Shown here: positions 34,301 to 42,722 of the stretch, piece after piece
Layout: each line of letters opens with the position of its first letter
Position numbering within the stretch: position 1 is the first letter of the stretch
NCBI GenBank assembly: GCA_025463545.1
Contig: JAODAR010000014.1
Location: 58,192 to 122,191 of the forward strand
Reading direction: 5' to 3'
Length of the DNA stretch: 64,000 nucleotides
DNA from: Microbacteriaceae bacterium
Lineage (GTDB): Bacteria; Actinomycetota; Actinomycetes; Actinomycetales; Microbacteriaceae
Notes under the pieces: generated by a model
Told to the model about the DNA's origin: nothing
The model's input: the letters and a program-made list of their open reading frames with translations, nothing else
The model's database searches: none
Translations under genes and position numbers: made by a program

Positions 34301-35365
34301 CGCGCAGACCTGAAGTTCGCCTCGACCGGCCCAGATGACCCGGACGGCAACCTCACCTACAAGGAAGCGGCGGGCGTCCAGCCCTTCGCCAACACGCTGG
34401 TCACCATGACCCTCACCGGAGCCCAGGTCAAGCAGGTGCTCGAGGAGCAGTGGCAACCGACCGGCGCGAGCCGGCCGTTCCTGAAGCTCGGTGTCTCGAA
34501 GGGATTCTCGTACACCTACGACCCGACGGCGGCGGCGGGTTCGCACATCACGCACATGTTCCTGAATGGCGCTGAGGTCCAGCCCGGTGACAGCCACAGC
34601 GTGGTCGTGAACTCGTTCCTCGCTTCCGGCGGTGACAACTTCCAGGCCCTGGCCAGCGGCACGAGCAGGGCGGACTCCGGAAAGGTCGACCTGCAGTCCA
34701 TGGTCGACTACTTCGCCACGAACGCCACTGCGACACCCGACTACGCCCAACGCGCCGTCGGTGTGACCCTGTCCGCACCCGACGCCGACGGCTACAGCGC
34801 CGGCGACGTGGTCACCCTCGGTCTCTCCTCGCTGCTGTTCAGCGCGGGCGAGCCGGCTGGGTCCACGGTGACGGTGTCGCTCGGCGGCACCCAGCTCGGG
34901 TCGGCCCCGATCGACCCGACAATTGTCGACACAACGGATGAGGTGGGCCGGGGATCCGCGCAGGTCACGATCCCAGCCGGCGTGAGTGGCGCCCAGCAAC
35001 TGACCGTCGCGGTCCCCGAAACCGGTACCTCCATCGCGGTGCCGATCGAAATCGCTGCGACGCAGGTTCCGGAAAAGGTGAAGAGCACAACGAGCGGTTC
35101 GGTTGCTCTCTTCGCCAACCACAACTCGACGATCCACTACACCGTGACTGTCAAAGCGGGCACAGTGACGCCGACCGGGCCGGTCACCATCTACGACGGG
35201 ACCAAGGCCGTCGCGACCGTGACCCTCACGACCGGGGACAACGGCAAGGCCAAGGTCAAGCTGCCCAAGCTGAGCCGCGGCCTGCACGTGCTCACCGCAC
35301 GGTATGCCGGTTCCGACACCGTCAAGGCGTCGACCAGCGTGCCCGATGTGCTGATTCTCTGGTAA
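31343..35365 (+). CDS. Giant secreted ExeM/NucH-type nuclease fused to 5'-nucleotidase
   Basis: About 1,340 residues. Order: signal peptide (RRFTALALAVTAALGLSSVV, cut near AFA-AD); OB-fold-like domain (~50-190); endonuclease/exonuclease/phosphatase domain (~322-610: QAASFNVFNYF, ALMEIEN, GDFNAY, SSDHDPI); calcineurin-like 5'-nucleotidase domain (~630-900: NDFHGRIEQ, AAGDLIGAST, VGNHEFDQG, SGHTHLAY); nucleotidase C-terminal domain (~930-1120: NPGGLRADL); Ig-like Big_3-type domain at the end. It should degrade extracellular DNA and dephosphorylate the nucleotides, recovering phosphate and nucleosides. TTG 31343 is chosen because GAGGAG lies 7 nt upstream. No sortase motif or membrane anchor is visible, so it is probably released or cell-wall associated. 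Confidence 0.9.
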   Translation: MNHASLGQSTGPARLGTHRSQGRRFTALALAVTAALGLSSVVATPAFAADVTHTIAEVQGTGTASPFVGSTVTVEGVVTADHRVGGYKGVYLQTQGTGGETDATPGVSDGIFVFLGSSNSAVAIGDLVKATGPVSEYFGLTQITASAAGALELVTAAAGVPAPTPLPDTAVGGDREQYESMLVAPSGTYRLSSSHQLYNFGTLWLSAGDAPLVKSTEQVRPGDAANAIAAANRANRIFLDDGYSIQVGNNAHPGGQPYFTADAVVRVGDVVQFPAQPYVLSWGFDDWRLQPTVPINDASPADYKPTFPQSNPRPTAPPEVGGDIQAASFNVFNYFTTLSSQNKDARGAATQAQFDIQKSKIVAAINGLDADVVALMEIENSVKLGKPIDSALADLVAGLNAALGSDTWAFVPTPTSLNDASITDFITTAIIYKKDAVTPVGASRTQVDETVWNIAREPIAQTFTAGSKTLTVVANHFKSKSGSGTEPTDGQGQFSAERTAEAHAVVKFVGDLQKSSGSDDVLLLGDFNAYAQEDPIQVFADAGYVDLVPAKAAGQFTYTFDGELGSLDHAIATPSLARSITGTGVWNINSPEWSDRGYAFGAAETGTPYRSSDHDPIKVGISNVVQPVDINVVTVNDFHGRIEQENASGGAAVLSGAVKQIRAQNPNTIFAAAGDLIGASTFTSFIQQDNPTIDALNAAGLDVSSVGNHEFDQGWGDLRDRVIPRAAWEYLGANVYSKVTGKPALPEYFTEAFNGVTVGFIGAVTNELPSLVSPAGIADLDIRDVTTETNRVADNLRDGNPANGEADVVILLVHEGAATTDISSATDDSAFGHIVNGVDSDVNAIVSGHTHLAYNHVINGRPVISAGQYGERFGLMDLQVNPQTKELLAISNQILPLMDTTKAPPVALYPADPAVTPIVAAATAQANVLGAVKVGTISADFNRARQAAGTENRGGESTLGNFVADVQQWSTRDKGTEIAFMNPGGLRADLKFASTGPDDPDGNLTYKEAAGVQPFANTLVTMTLTGAQVKQVLEEQWQPTGASRPFLKLGVSKGFSYTYDPTAAAGSHITHMFLNGAEVQPGDSHSVVVNSFLASGGDNFQALASGTSRADSGKVDLQSMVDYFATNATATPDYAQRAVGVTLSAPDADGYSAGDVVTLGLSSLLFSAGEPAGSTVTVSLGGTQLGSAPIDPTIVDTTDEVGRGSAQVTIPAGVSGAQQLTVAVPETGTSIAVPIEIAATQVPEKVKSTTSGSVALFANHNSTIHYTVTVKAGTVTPTGPVTIYDGTKAVATVTLTTGDNGKAKVKLPKLSRGLHVLTARYAGSDTVKASTSVPDVLILW

Positions 35366-35392
35366 CCGCCGGCATCCGGTAACACGGGCCTC

Positions 35393-35424
35393 AGGGGAGC
35401 CTTCGCGGAAGCGGGGGCTCCCCT
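35393..35424 (+). terminator. Rho-independent-like hairpin after the nuclease gene
   Basis: AGGGGAGCC (35393-35401) pairs with GGCTCCCCT (35416-35424) around a 14-nt loop, 28 bp after the stop. Only a short TT follows. Confidence 0.7.
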
Positions 35425-35478
35425 TCGTGCGGTCAGGTGCCAGCGGGTAACCTTGAGGGAACAGGTCGAGGGGACAGC

Positions 35479-36111
35479 ATGGCTACACGGTGGGCACGCT
35501 TTGCGCGTGGCTGGGTCGCCGCAGCGTTCTCGACCTTCGTCGCAGCCCTCTCGCACACGCTGGGCGGCGGAGCGGCACCGGGCGCACTGGCCGTTATCGT
35601 CTCGCTCGCCTTCGCGGGCATCGTCTGCATCGGCCTCAGCGGCCGCACCCTCTCGGCCTGGCGGGTGAGCGCATCCGTTGTGGTGAGCCAGTTGATCTTC
35701 CACGGCCTGTTCTCGCTCGGCGCGACCGGGGGTGCACTGGTCACCGCGCCTGACGGCCCTGCCGGGGAAGCGCTCGGCGGACACCAGCATGCCGGCATCG
35801 AATTCGCTCAGGGCGTGGCCGGCTCGGCGGGCGCCCATGGACACCCCACAGGCACGATGTGGCTCGCCCACGCCATCGCGGCCGTCGTGACCGTCGTTGC
35901 CCTGCGCCACGGCGAAGCCGCGTTCTGGGGTCTGCTCGCGAATGCCCGGCTGGTCCTCCGGCGGATCGTCGCCCGTGCGGCTGCGACCATGCCGCCGACA
36001 CTGCTGCGGCGAAGCCCTACCTCTGGACTGGTGTTCCTTCCGCGCGACCTTGTGCTGGTCCTCACCGCGATGCGGCACCGGGGCCCGCCGCTGGTGCAAA
36101 TCGCCGCCTGA
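35479..36111 (+). CDS. Membrane protein of the copper-type locus, function unknown
   Basis: 210 residues with about five hydrophobic helices (WVAAAFSTFVAALSHTLGG; LAVIVSLAFAGIVCIGLSG; VVVSQLIFHGLFSLGAT). Between helices 3 and 4 lies a His-rich loop (GGHQHAGIEF, GAHGHPTGTMW) that could bind copper. It precedes YcnI and CopC in the same direction, supporting a metal role. ATG 35479 follows GAGGGGAC. The ~155 nt before the ycnI-like gene hold only an AAGGA ribosome-binding site. Confidence 0.75.
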   Translation: MATRWARFARGWVAAAFSTFVAALSHTLGGGAAPGALAVIVSLAFAGIVCIGLSGRTLSAWRVSASVVVSQLIFHGLFSLGATGGALVTAPDGPAGEALGGHQHAGIEFAQGVAGSAGAHGHPTGTMWLAHAIAAVVTVVALRHGEAAFWGLLANARLVLRRIVARAAATMPPTLLRRSPTSGLVFLPRDLVLVLTAMRHRGPPLVQIAA

Positions 36112-36266
36112 GCCCACACGGGTCGGCGTTGCAACCCACCAGCTCCTCGCACCGAATCACGGAAGACTCCACTGGTCAGCCCACAGACGACTTCGCTGAC
36201 CTCCACCTCACTGGTGACCCACCGTTCGGGGCGCACCCACGTTCGCGTATCGATTTCAAGGATCAC

Positions 36267-37004
36267 ATGAAAATTCACACCGCCCTCACCGCCACAACGG
36301 CCCTCACCGCCGGCACCCTGCTCGCCATCGCTGTTCCCCTCTCCGCCAGCGCGCACATCGGCGTTGCCCCCACGTCGACCGCGGCCGGATCCGCCAGCGT
36401 GCTGACGTTCGCGCTGCCCCACGGTTGCGACGGATCCGCGACCACGGCGTTCGCGATCGATATTCCGGAAAGCATCACCAGCGTCACCCCAACGGTCAAT
36501 CCCAACTGGGACGTGGCCAAGGTGCCGGTGAATCTCGACAAGCCCATCGACGACGGCCACGGCAACTCCATCACCTCCCGCATCGGCCAGGTCGTGTACA
36601 CCGCCAAGGCGCCATTGGCCGACGGCCTGCGCGACACCTTCGCGCTCAGCCTCACCCTGCCGGTGGACGCGGCCGGCACCACCCTGGCCTTCCCGGTGGT
36701 GCAGACCTGCGAGGTCGGTACGACCACGTGGGACCAGGTCGCACAAGACGGCGAAGCCGAGCCGGATCACCCGGCGCCGTCGATCGCGGTGACCGCCGCG
36801 GTGGCGGGTGACGGCCACGGGCACGCCAACGGAGTGGCCGAGGCAGACGCCGCCGGTGCCGGCTCGGCTGCCGGTTCATCGGGCACGGGGAGTTCAGGCG
36901 ACGTGCTGGCCCGGGTGCTCGCGATCGGCGGATTAGTCGTCGGTGCTGTCGGAATTGTGCTGGCCACCACCAGCCGCCGCCGCACCCGGCCCGCGCAGGA
37001 GTAG
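36267..37004 (+). CDS. ycnI: YcnI-family (DUF1775) copper-associated surface protein
   Basis: 245 residues. The signal peptide is cut before [20 protein letters not shown], exposing the N-terminal histidine that YcnI domains use to bind copper. The core also has NPNWDVAKV and [18 protein letters not shown] Gly/Ser-rich linker leads to one C-terminal transmembrane helix (~212-235) and a basic tail, so the domain faces the outside. It is followed after 2 nt by CopC; together they probably traffic copper at the envelope. Confidence 0.93.
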   Translation: MKIHTALTATTALTAGTLLAIAVPLSASAHIGVAPTSTAAGSASVLTFALPHGCDGSATTAFAIDIPESITSVTPTVNPNWDVAKVPVNLDKPIDDGHGNSITSRIGQVVYTAKAPLADGLRDTFALSLTLPVDAAGTTLAFPVVQTCEVGTTTWDQVAQDGEAEPDHPAPSIAVTAAVAGDGHGHANGVAEADAAGAGSAAGSSGTGSSGDVLARVLAIGGLVVGAVGIVLATTSRRRTRPAQE

Positions 37005-37006
37005 CC

Positions 37007-37711
37007 ATGCCAACGCACATCATTCGCAGAGGGATCGGGCGGGCGGCGCTCCTGGCGGCCGCCGCGTTAGCCGCACTGGTTGTGGGAGCGGGGGCCGCCG
37101 TCTGGTCGGCGGCTCCCGCATCGGCCCACAATTACCCGGTGGCGTATGCGCCGGCCGAAGGTGCGGTGGTCACAGAGCAGCCCGGTACGTTCACCGTCAC
37201 CACCAACGACAACCTGCTGCAGCTGAACGACGCCGGCGCCGGCATGGGCCTGCAGGTCACCGGACCGGCCAGCGCGCAGCATCCGCTCTATTACGGCGAC
37301 GGCTGCGTCGCCGTGTTCGGTCCCAGCATCCAGGCCAAGGCGCAGCTCGGCGAACCCGGCGTGTACACCGTGATCTGGCAGGTGGTCTCCACCGACGGGC
37401 ATCCGGCGTCGGGCGAGTACACGTTCACCTGGCAGCCGGCAGCCGGGCAGCCGCTCGCGGAAGGGTCCACCACTCCGCCGGACTGCAACGGGACGGCCGC
37501 CGGCATGACAACGCAGGTGCCAACCACGCAGTCGACGGATGCCGGCACACCGGCCGACCAGACACCGGCACAACAGGGTGCGAGCGCGATCATGTCCGAG
37601 CTGCTGTGGGTCGGGGGTGCCTTCGTCGCCGTGGTCATCGCGGTTCTGGCCACGCTGTTCCTGGTGCGCCGGAAGCCGGGCGAGCCGGACGGGCCTGTCG
37701 ATCCCGACTAG
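37007..37711 (+). CDS. copC: CopC-domain copper-binding protein
   Basis: 234 residues: signal peptide ending PASA, mature N-terminus [15 protein letters not shown] (the first His is the expected copper ligand), then [20 protein letters not shown] with the second conserved Asp/His region, a Thr/Pro linker and a C-terminal transmembrane helix. It holds Cu(II) outside the membrane. CAGGAG overlaps the end of ycnI, 2 nt before this gene: one operon. Confidence 0.93.
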   Translation: MPTHIIRRGIGRAALLAAAALAALVVGAGAAVWSAAPASAHNYPVAYAPAEGAVVTEQPGTFTVTTNDNLLQLNDAGAGMGLQVTGPASAQHPLYYGDGCVAVFGPSIQAKAQLGEPGVYTVIWQVVSTDGHPASGEYTFTWQPAAGQPLAEGSTTPPDCNGTAAGMTTQVPTTQSTDAGTPADQTPAQQGASAIMSELLWVGGAFVAVVIAVLATLFLVRRKPGEPDGPVDPD

Positions 37712-37722
37712 CATCGATCCTG

Positions 37723-38532
37723 ATGGACGCGACGATTCCCACCCCGTACGAAGACCTACTGCGAGATGTGCTTGCCACCGGCAGTCGCAAGACCGATCGC
37801 ACCGGAACCGGGACGCGCAGCGTCTTCGGCCGCCAGCTGCGGTTCGACCTCGCCGAGGGGTTCCCGCTGATCACCACCAAGCGAGTGCACTTCAAGTCGA
37901 TCGCGTACGAGCTGCTGTGGTTCCTGCGGGGCGAGAGCAACGTGGGCTGGCTGCGTGAGAACGGCGTGACCATCTGGGACGAATGGGCCAGCCCGACTGG
38001 AGAACTGGGTCCGGTCTACGGCGTGCAGTGGCGCTCGTGGCCGACGCCGAACGGCGACCACATCGACCAGATCTCACAGGTCATCCACACCCTGCGCACC
38101 GACCCCGACTCCCGGCGCATGCTGGTATCGGCGTGGAATGTCGCGGACATCCCGCAGATGGCGCTGGCTCCCTGCCATGCCCTGTTCCAGTTCTACGTCG
38201 CCGACGGAAAACTGTCGTGCCAGCTCTACCAGCGGAGCGCCGACCTTTTCCTCGGAGTGCCGTTCAACATCGCCAGCTATGCCCTCCTCACCCAACTGGT
38301 CGCCGACCAGGTTGGATTGAAGCTCGGTGAATTCGTCTGGACCGGCGGCGACTGCCACATCTATGACAATCACGTGGATCAGGTCACCGAGCAGCTGACA
38401 CGGGCGCCCTACCCGGCGCCCCAGCTGCGCATCGCCACTCACCGCGAGAGCATTTTCGACTACGAATACGACGACCTCGTGGTCCAGAACTACCAGCACC
38501 ATCCCGCCATTCGCGCCGCCGTGGCCGTATGA
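37723..38532 (+). CDS. thyA: Thymidylate synthase
   Basis: 269 residues, full length. The catalytic cysteine lies in [14 protein letters not shown]; folate/dUMP residues lie in [29 protein letters not shown] and [12 protein letters not shown]. It methylates dUMP to dTMP using methylene-tetrahydrofolate. TAGCAT (37709-37714) lies 8 nt before ATG 37723, suggesting a leaderless start. It overlaps folA by 4 nt, a coupled pair for folate recycling. Confidence 0.97.
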   Translation: MDATIPTPYEDLLRDVLATGSRKTDRTGTGTRSVFGRQLRFDLAEGFPLITTKRVHFKSIAYELLWFLRGESNVGWLRENGVTIWDEWASPTGELGPVYGVQWRSWPTPNGDHIDQISQVIHTLRTDPDSRRMLVSAWNVADIPQMALAPCHALFQFYVADGKLSCQLYQRSADLFLGVPFNIASYALLTQLVADQVGLKLGEFVWTGGDCHIYDNHVDQVTEQLTRAPYPAPQLRIATHRESIFDYEYDDLVVQNYQHHPAIRAAVAV

Positions 38533-39110
38533 GTGCCGAGCGCATGAGCATCGGCCTGATCTGGGCAGAGGCGGCCGACGGCGTGATCGGCCACGGAGGC
38601 GTCATGCCCTGGCATCTCCCCGAGGACCTCGCCCACTTCAAGCAGCTGACGCTCGGCTCGCCGGTGGTGATGGGCCGCAAGACCTGGGACTCGCTGGGCC
38701 CGCGGTTCAAGCCGCTGCCCGGCCGGCGCAACATCGTCGTCACCCGCCAGGAGGACTGGGATGTCGACGGGGTGGACACCGCGCACTCGGTCGCCGAGGC
38801 GCTTGAGCTTGCTGCGGCCGCGGCCGCCGGTTCCACTGCGACCGCATCCACTCCCACGGCATCCGGCCCCGCTGTCGCCGCATGGGTCATCGGCGGCGCT
38901 GAGATCTTTGACGCGGTGATCGACCGCGCGGACCGGCTTGAGGTGACCGAGATCCGCACCGCGGTCGAGGGGGATACTCGCGCGCCCGCGATCAGCGGTC
39001 GCTGGGCCGAAGTTGATTGTGAGCCGACCGAGGGCTGGCTCACGTCGCGCACCGGCCTCGAGTATCGGTTCATCCGTTATCTGCCGCGCGAGGCATCCGT
39101 CAGCCGCTGA
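38529..39110 (+). CDS. folA: Dihydrofolate reductase with an Ala/Thr-rich insertion
   Basis: 193 residues. Core motifs are [53 protein letters not shown] and [10 protein letters not shown]. An insertion of about 25 residues ([20 protein letters not shown]) interrupts the region before the WVIGGAEIF strand, making the protein longer than the usual ~160-170. It reduces the dihydrofolate made by ThyA. Start overlaps thyA (ATGA). Confidence 0.95.
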   Translation: MSAERMSIGLIWAEAADGVIGHGGVMPWHLPEDLAHFKQLTLGSPVVMGRKTWDSLGPRFKPLPGRRNIVVTRQEDWDVDGVDTAHSVAEALELAAAAAAGSTATASTPTASGPAVAAWVIGGAEIFDAVIDRADRLEVTEIRTAVEGDTRAPAISGRWAEVDCEPTEGWLTSRTGLEYRFIRYLPREASVSR

Positions 39111-39164
39111 CTCCTTGTCCTGAGGCTCGTGGCCCACGGTGATGCTCGTGGTCCGCGTCCCTGC

Positions 39165-39202
39165 GCCGCGAACACAGAGCCGGGCCGCGAACACAGAGCC
39201 GG
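39165..39202. repeat. Tandem 19-bp direct repeat
   Basis: GCCGCGAACACAGAGCCGG occurs twice back to back (39165-39183 and 39184-39202), followed by a third partial GCCGCGA. It lies between folA and recQ. An exact duplication in non-coding DNA suggests recent slippage. Confidence 0.85.
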
Positions 39203-39274
39203 GCCGCGACGCGCGGGGTCGCGCCGGACGCGGCTGGTGCCGGCGCTGTCAGCGGGCGAAGGTAGAGTGGCCGG

Positions 39275-41293
39275 GTGAGTTGGAACGCCGAGATCCCCTG
39301 GGACGAAGACGGCGCTCCGCCACCCGAATACTACGGCCCACCTGACGATTTCGATGCTCCGCCACCGCCGGAAGACCCGTACGGCGGGTATGTGCACGGC
39401 GTGCCGGCCCCGGCGCTGGCATCCGTGCCGACCGGCACCGCAGCACCCGTTGTCCGGCGCCGGGCCACTGCCAAGTTCGCCACCGCAGCCGAAGCCCTGC
39501 ACACGGTCTTCGGGTACGACTCGTTCCGCGGGGAGCAGGGCGAGATCATCGACCAGTTGATCGGCGGCGGAGACGCTGTCGTGCTCATGCCCACCGGTGG
39601 CGGTAAGAGTCTCTGCTACCAGATCCCCTCCCTCGTGCGCGAGGGCACCGGCGTCGTCATCTCCCCGCTCATCGCGCTGATGCAGGACCAGGTCGACGCA
39701 CTCACCGCCGTCGGCGTTCGCGCCGCGTTCCTCAACTCCACCCAGGATTCGTTCACTCGCGCCCAGGTGGAACGCGAATACCTGGCCGGCGACCTCGACC
39801 TGCTCTACGTCGCCCCAGAGCGGCTGTCCTCCGAGGCCACCAAGCGGTTCCTCGAGCGCGGAACCATCGCGCTGTTCGCCATCGACGAGGCTCACTGCGT
39901 CTCCCAGTGGGGGCATGACTTCCGCCCGGACTATCTGGCGCTGTCGGAGCTGGCCGACCGCTGGCCCACCGTGCCGCGTATCGCCCTCACGGCGACGGCG
40001 ACGGATGCCACGCACCGCGAGCTCACCACGCGGCTGCAGTTGGAGCAGGCGAAGCACTTCGTGGCCAGTTTCGACCGGCCCAACATCCAATACCGCATCG
40101 TGAACAAGGCCGAGCCGCGGAAGCAGCTGCTGTCCTTCATCCGCGCCGAGCACAACGGCGACGCCGGCATCGTCTACGCGCTCAGCCGCAAGACCGTCGA
40201 GCAGACGGCCGAGTTCCTGCGCGCCAACGGGCTGAACGCGCTGCCGTACCACGCGGGCCTCGACGCCGGCCTCCGCGCTCGCACGCAGGCTCGTTTCCTC
40301 CGCGAGGAGGGCGTGATCATCGTTGCGACCATCGCGTTCGGCATGGGCATCGACAAACCGGACGTGCGTTTCGTCGCTCACATCGACCTGCCCAAGAGCG
40401 TCGAGGGGTACTACCAGGAGACCGGCCGCGCCGGCCGCGATGGTCTGGCCTCGACTGCGTGGCTCGCCTACGGACTGCAAGACGTGGTGCAGCAGCGCCG
40501 CATGATCGATGAGTCGCCCGGCGACCTCGCCCACCGCCGTAAGCTCTCGGCGCACCTCGACGCCATGCTCGCGCTCTGCGAGACCGTGCACTGCCGCCGC
40601 GTCAACCTGCTGCGCTACTTTGGCCAGCCGAGTGAACCCTGCGGCAACTGCGACACCTGCCTGGTGCCGCCCGAAGCGTGGGACGGTACCGTCCCCGCGC
40701 AAAAACTGCTTTCCACCATCGTTCGCCTGCTGCGCGAGCGCAACCAGCGATTTGGTGCCGGCCAGATCGTGGACATCCTCCGCGGCAAGACCACACCGCG
40801 AACCACCCAGCACCGCCACGACCAGCTCGCGACCTGGGGCATCGGCGCGGACCTCAGCGACCAGCAGTGGCGCGGCGTGGTGCGGCAGCTGCTGGCCCAG
40901 GGGTTCCTCGCGACCTCCGGCGAATACGGCACGCTTGGGTTGACGGATGCGGCGGCCGAGGTGCTCTCCGGATCCCGCGACGTGCAGCTACGCACCGAGC
41001 CCGAGCGCTCGGAGCGAGCGGCACGGGCGACGAAGAGCGCGGGGAAGGCGCGCGCGGCGGACCTCACCCCGCAGCAGGAATCGTTGTTCGAGGCGCTCCG
41101 TGCCTGGCGGAGCGAGCAGGCGCGCGAGCAGGGTGTTCCTGCCTACATCATCTTCGGCGACGCGACGTTGCTGGCCGTGGCCGCCGCCCGCCCGGCATCC
41201 GTTGCCGATCTTGACGGCATCAGCGGTATCGGTGCGAAGAAGCTCGAGTCCTACGGCCAGGCCCTCCTCGACGTGGTCGCCGCCGCTTCATAA
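39275..41293 (+). CDS. recQ: RecQ DNA helicase, full-length form with HRDC domain
   Basis: 672 residues: acidic Pro-rich N-terminus (~1-60); helicase core with [58 protein letters not shown] and [13 protein letters not shown] zinc ligands ([12 protein letters not shown]...CGNCDTC); a winged helix; and a C-terminal HRDC domain ([20 protein letters not shown], ending in a helix-hairpin-helix [14 protein letters not shown]). GTG 39275 is 6 nt after TAGAGT (39263-39268), a leaderless arrangement. Confidence 0.95.
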   Translation: MSWNAEIPWDEDGAPPPEYYGPPDDFDAPPPPEDPYGGYVHGVPAPALASVPTGTAAPVVRRRATAKFATAAEALHTVFGYDSFRGEQGEIIDQLIGGGDAVVLMPTGGGKSLCYQIPSLVREGTGVVISPLIALMQDQVDALTAVGVRAAFLNSTQDSFTRAQVEREYLAGDLDLLYVAPERLSSEATKRFLERGTIALFAIDEAHCVSQWGHDFRPDYLALSELADRWPTVPRIALTATATDATHRELTTRLQLEQAKHFVASFDRPNIQYRIVNKAEPRKQLLSFIRAEHNGDAGIVYALSRKTVEQTAEFLRANGLNALPYHAGLDAGLRARTQARFLREEGVIIVATIAFGMGIDKPDVRFVAHIDLPKSVEGYYQETGRAGRDGLASTAWLAYGLQDVVQQRRMIDESPGDLAHRRKLSAHLDAMLALCETVHCRRVNLLRYFGQPSEPCGNCDTCLVPPEAWDGTVPAQKLLSTIVRLLRERNQRFGAGQIVDILRGKTTPRTTQHRHDQLATWGIGADLSDQQWRGVVRQLLAQGFLATSGEYGTLGLTDAAAEVLSGSRDVQLRTEPERSERAARATKSAGKARAADLTPQQESLFEALRAWRSEQAREQGVPAYIIFGDATLLAVAAARPASVADLDGISGIGAKKLESYGQALLDVVAAAS

Positions 41294-41311
41294 CGCACGT
41301 CAGTCGCGCTG

Positions 41312-41373
41312 CGTGAAGGGCCAACATTCCCTAGTGTAGGGAGCCCGGTACTAGTCGAAGTTGGCCCCTCACG
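41312..41373. repeat. Intergenic hairpin repeat, family A (copy 3)
   Basis: The left arm 41312-41335 (CGTGAAGGGCCAACATTCCC, then TAGT) pairs with the right arm 41350-41373 (ACTAGTCGAAGTTGGCCCCT, then CACG) with four mismatches in 24. It fills the convergent junction between recQ and the YdeI-like gene, ending 5 bp from that gene's stop. Confidence 0.82.
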
Positions 41374-41378
41374 GGTGA

Positions 41379-41972
41379 CTAGCCTTTGCGCGGATAGATC
41401 GTATCGCCGCGGGCCAGCATGGCGACGTACTGGTCGATCTTCCTCGCCCGCGTCTCCGCCCGCTTCACGTTCGCGATGCGAAACAGGACGGCGTACCGGT
41501 TCACGCTGTCCAATTGCTCGAACAGGGCGGCCGCCTCCGGTGCGGATGCCAGTGCGGCAGCCAGGTCAGCCGGCACTTGTGCGGTGCTCTGGGGGGCATA
41601 GGCAGCCTCCCAGCGACCGTCCGCCTGCGCACGTTCGATCTCCAGCTGGCCGGCCGGCGTCATCCGCCCCGCTTCGATCAGTCGCACGGCGCGGGCGCGA
41701 TTGATCTCGGACCAGACGCTTCGAGGACCTCGGCGCGTGAAGTGCTGCAGATAGTGGTCCTCATCGAGGCGCCCCTTCTGCCCGTCGATCCAGCCGAAAC
41801 ACAAGGCCACGTCGACGGCATCCGAATAGCTGACACTTGAGATCGCCGAACCCTTCTTGGCGATCGCCAGCCGGACTCCTGGCGAGGAGTCATGGTGCTC
41901 GATAAGCCAGCGTTCCCATGCCGCGGCGTCGTCGCAATACAGGATTTCCCGACCTGCCACGCCGCCCGCCAT
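41379..41972 (-). CDS. YdeI/OmpD-associated-like protein
   Basis: 197 residues. It carries WERWLIEHHDSSPGVRLAIA, ALCFGWIDGQKGRLDEDHYL, FTRRGPRSVWSEINRARAVR and an ending YRFANVKRAETR-like segment, the layout of the YdeI family with its DUF1905-like C-terminus. Function is unknown. Its ATG shares one base with the stop of the DUF1697 gene (TGATG), so the two are translated as a pair. Confidence 0.85.
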   Translation of the reverse strand: MAGGVAGREILYCDDAAAWERWLIEHHDSSPGVRLAIAKKGSAISSVSYSDAVDVALCFGWIDGQKGRLDEDHYLQHFTRRGPRSVWSEINRARAVRLIEAGRMTPAGQLEIERAQADGRWEAAYAPQSTAQVPADLAAALASAPEAAALFEQLDSVNRYAVLFRIANVKRAETRARKIDQYVAMLARGDTIYPRKG

Positions 41973-42496
41973 CAGCGCAGCAGCTTCTGCAGCGTCCGGA
42001 GGTTGCGGGTCGTCGTTGCGCTCTTGTATTTCCCGCGGCCGGTTTCCTTCCCGAAGACGCTGGAGAGGGTGCTGCCGCGTTCCACGGTCCAATAGACCAC
42101 ACTCTTGCCGGGCCTGATGCTCTCGGCGTCCTCGTCGAGAGTGGCTTGCAGCGCGAGCAGATCCGTAGCGAACCCCGCGTCCGACACGAAGACGACATAG
42201 GGATGCCACCCCTCTCGTTCCGCATCAAAGGGGAAGTCATCAACCACCTGCCTGATCGCATCCAGCTCGAGCACATGGACGGCTGCGTCATAGCCGAACC
42301 GCTCACCGAGCCCTTTTTCGATTAGCGGTTTCAGCGCATCGGCCGAGTCGGCCGAATCGAACAGCACATTCCCGCTGGCCAGAACCGTCTTCACGTTCTC
42401 AAGACCGAGCGCAGTGAACACGGCGGCAACGTCCGCCATCTTCAAATTGATGCCGCCTACGTTCACACCGCGGAGAAGAGCTGCAAAGCGAGTCAT
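41972..42496 (-). CDS. DUF1697-family protein
   Basis: 174 residues with the family start FAALLRGVNVGGINLKM, then VKTVLASGNVLFDS and a C-terminal VYWTVERGSTLSSVFGKETG. No biochemical role is known. GATACT lies 8 nt before ATG 42496 on this strand, suggesting a leaderless mRNA. It is upstream partner of the YdeI-like gene. Confidence 0.92.
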   Translation of the reverse strand: MTRFAALLRGVNVGGINLKMADVAAVFTALGLENVKTVLASGNVLFDSADSADALKPLIEKGLGERFGYDAAVHVLELDAIRQVVDDFPFDAEREGWHPYVVFVSDAGFATDLLALQATLDEDAESIRPGKSVVYWTVERGSTLSSVFGKETGRGKYKSATTTRNLRTLQKLLR

Positions 42497-42531
42497 GAGG
42501 CGAGAGTATCGCGCGCCTCCGACAACGGGCG

Positions 42532-42625
42532 GTGCATAACTCCTGCAATCCGCCGATGCCGGCCTGGTTCACGCCCACATCTTCGGCCTGACGCGAATCT
42601 CGTCAGCGTTTTGCAGGAGTGCGCA
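42532..42625. repeat. Intergenic inverted repeat, family C
   Basis: GTGCATAACTCCTGCAAT (42532-42549) pairs with GTTTTGCAGGAGTGCGCA (42608-42625), mainly over ACTCCTGCAA/TTGCAGGAGT, around a ~58-nt interior. A related single arm, TGCGTAACTCGTGCAAATC, occurs at 19492-19510. It lies between the divergent DUF1697 and lipoprotein genes. Confidence 0.55.
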
Positions 42626-42722
42626 AGGGGGCGCGGCAGCGGTGCTGAACCGCCCCCGCCGACGATTTCCGGCCTGTGGATAAGTCGCACGCGCCCTGAT
42701 TGATGTGGTCTACGGTGGCCGC

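Noticed and set aside
39165..39202. Tandem 19-bp repeat considered as a member of hairpin family B because it contains GCGAACAC
   Set aside because: Only about eight bases match one arm and there is no inverted partner.
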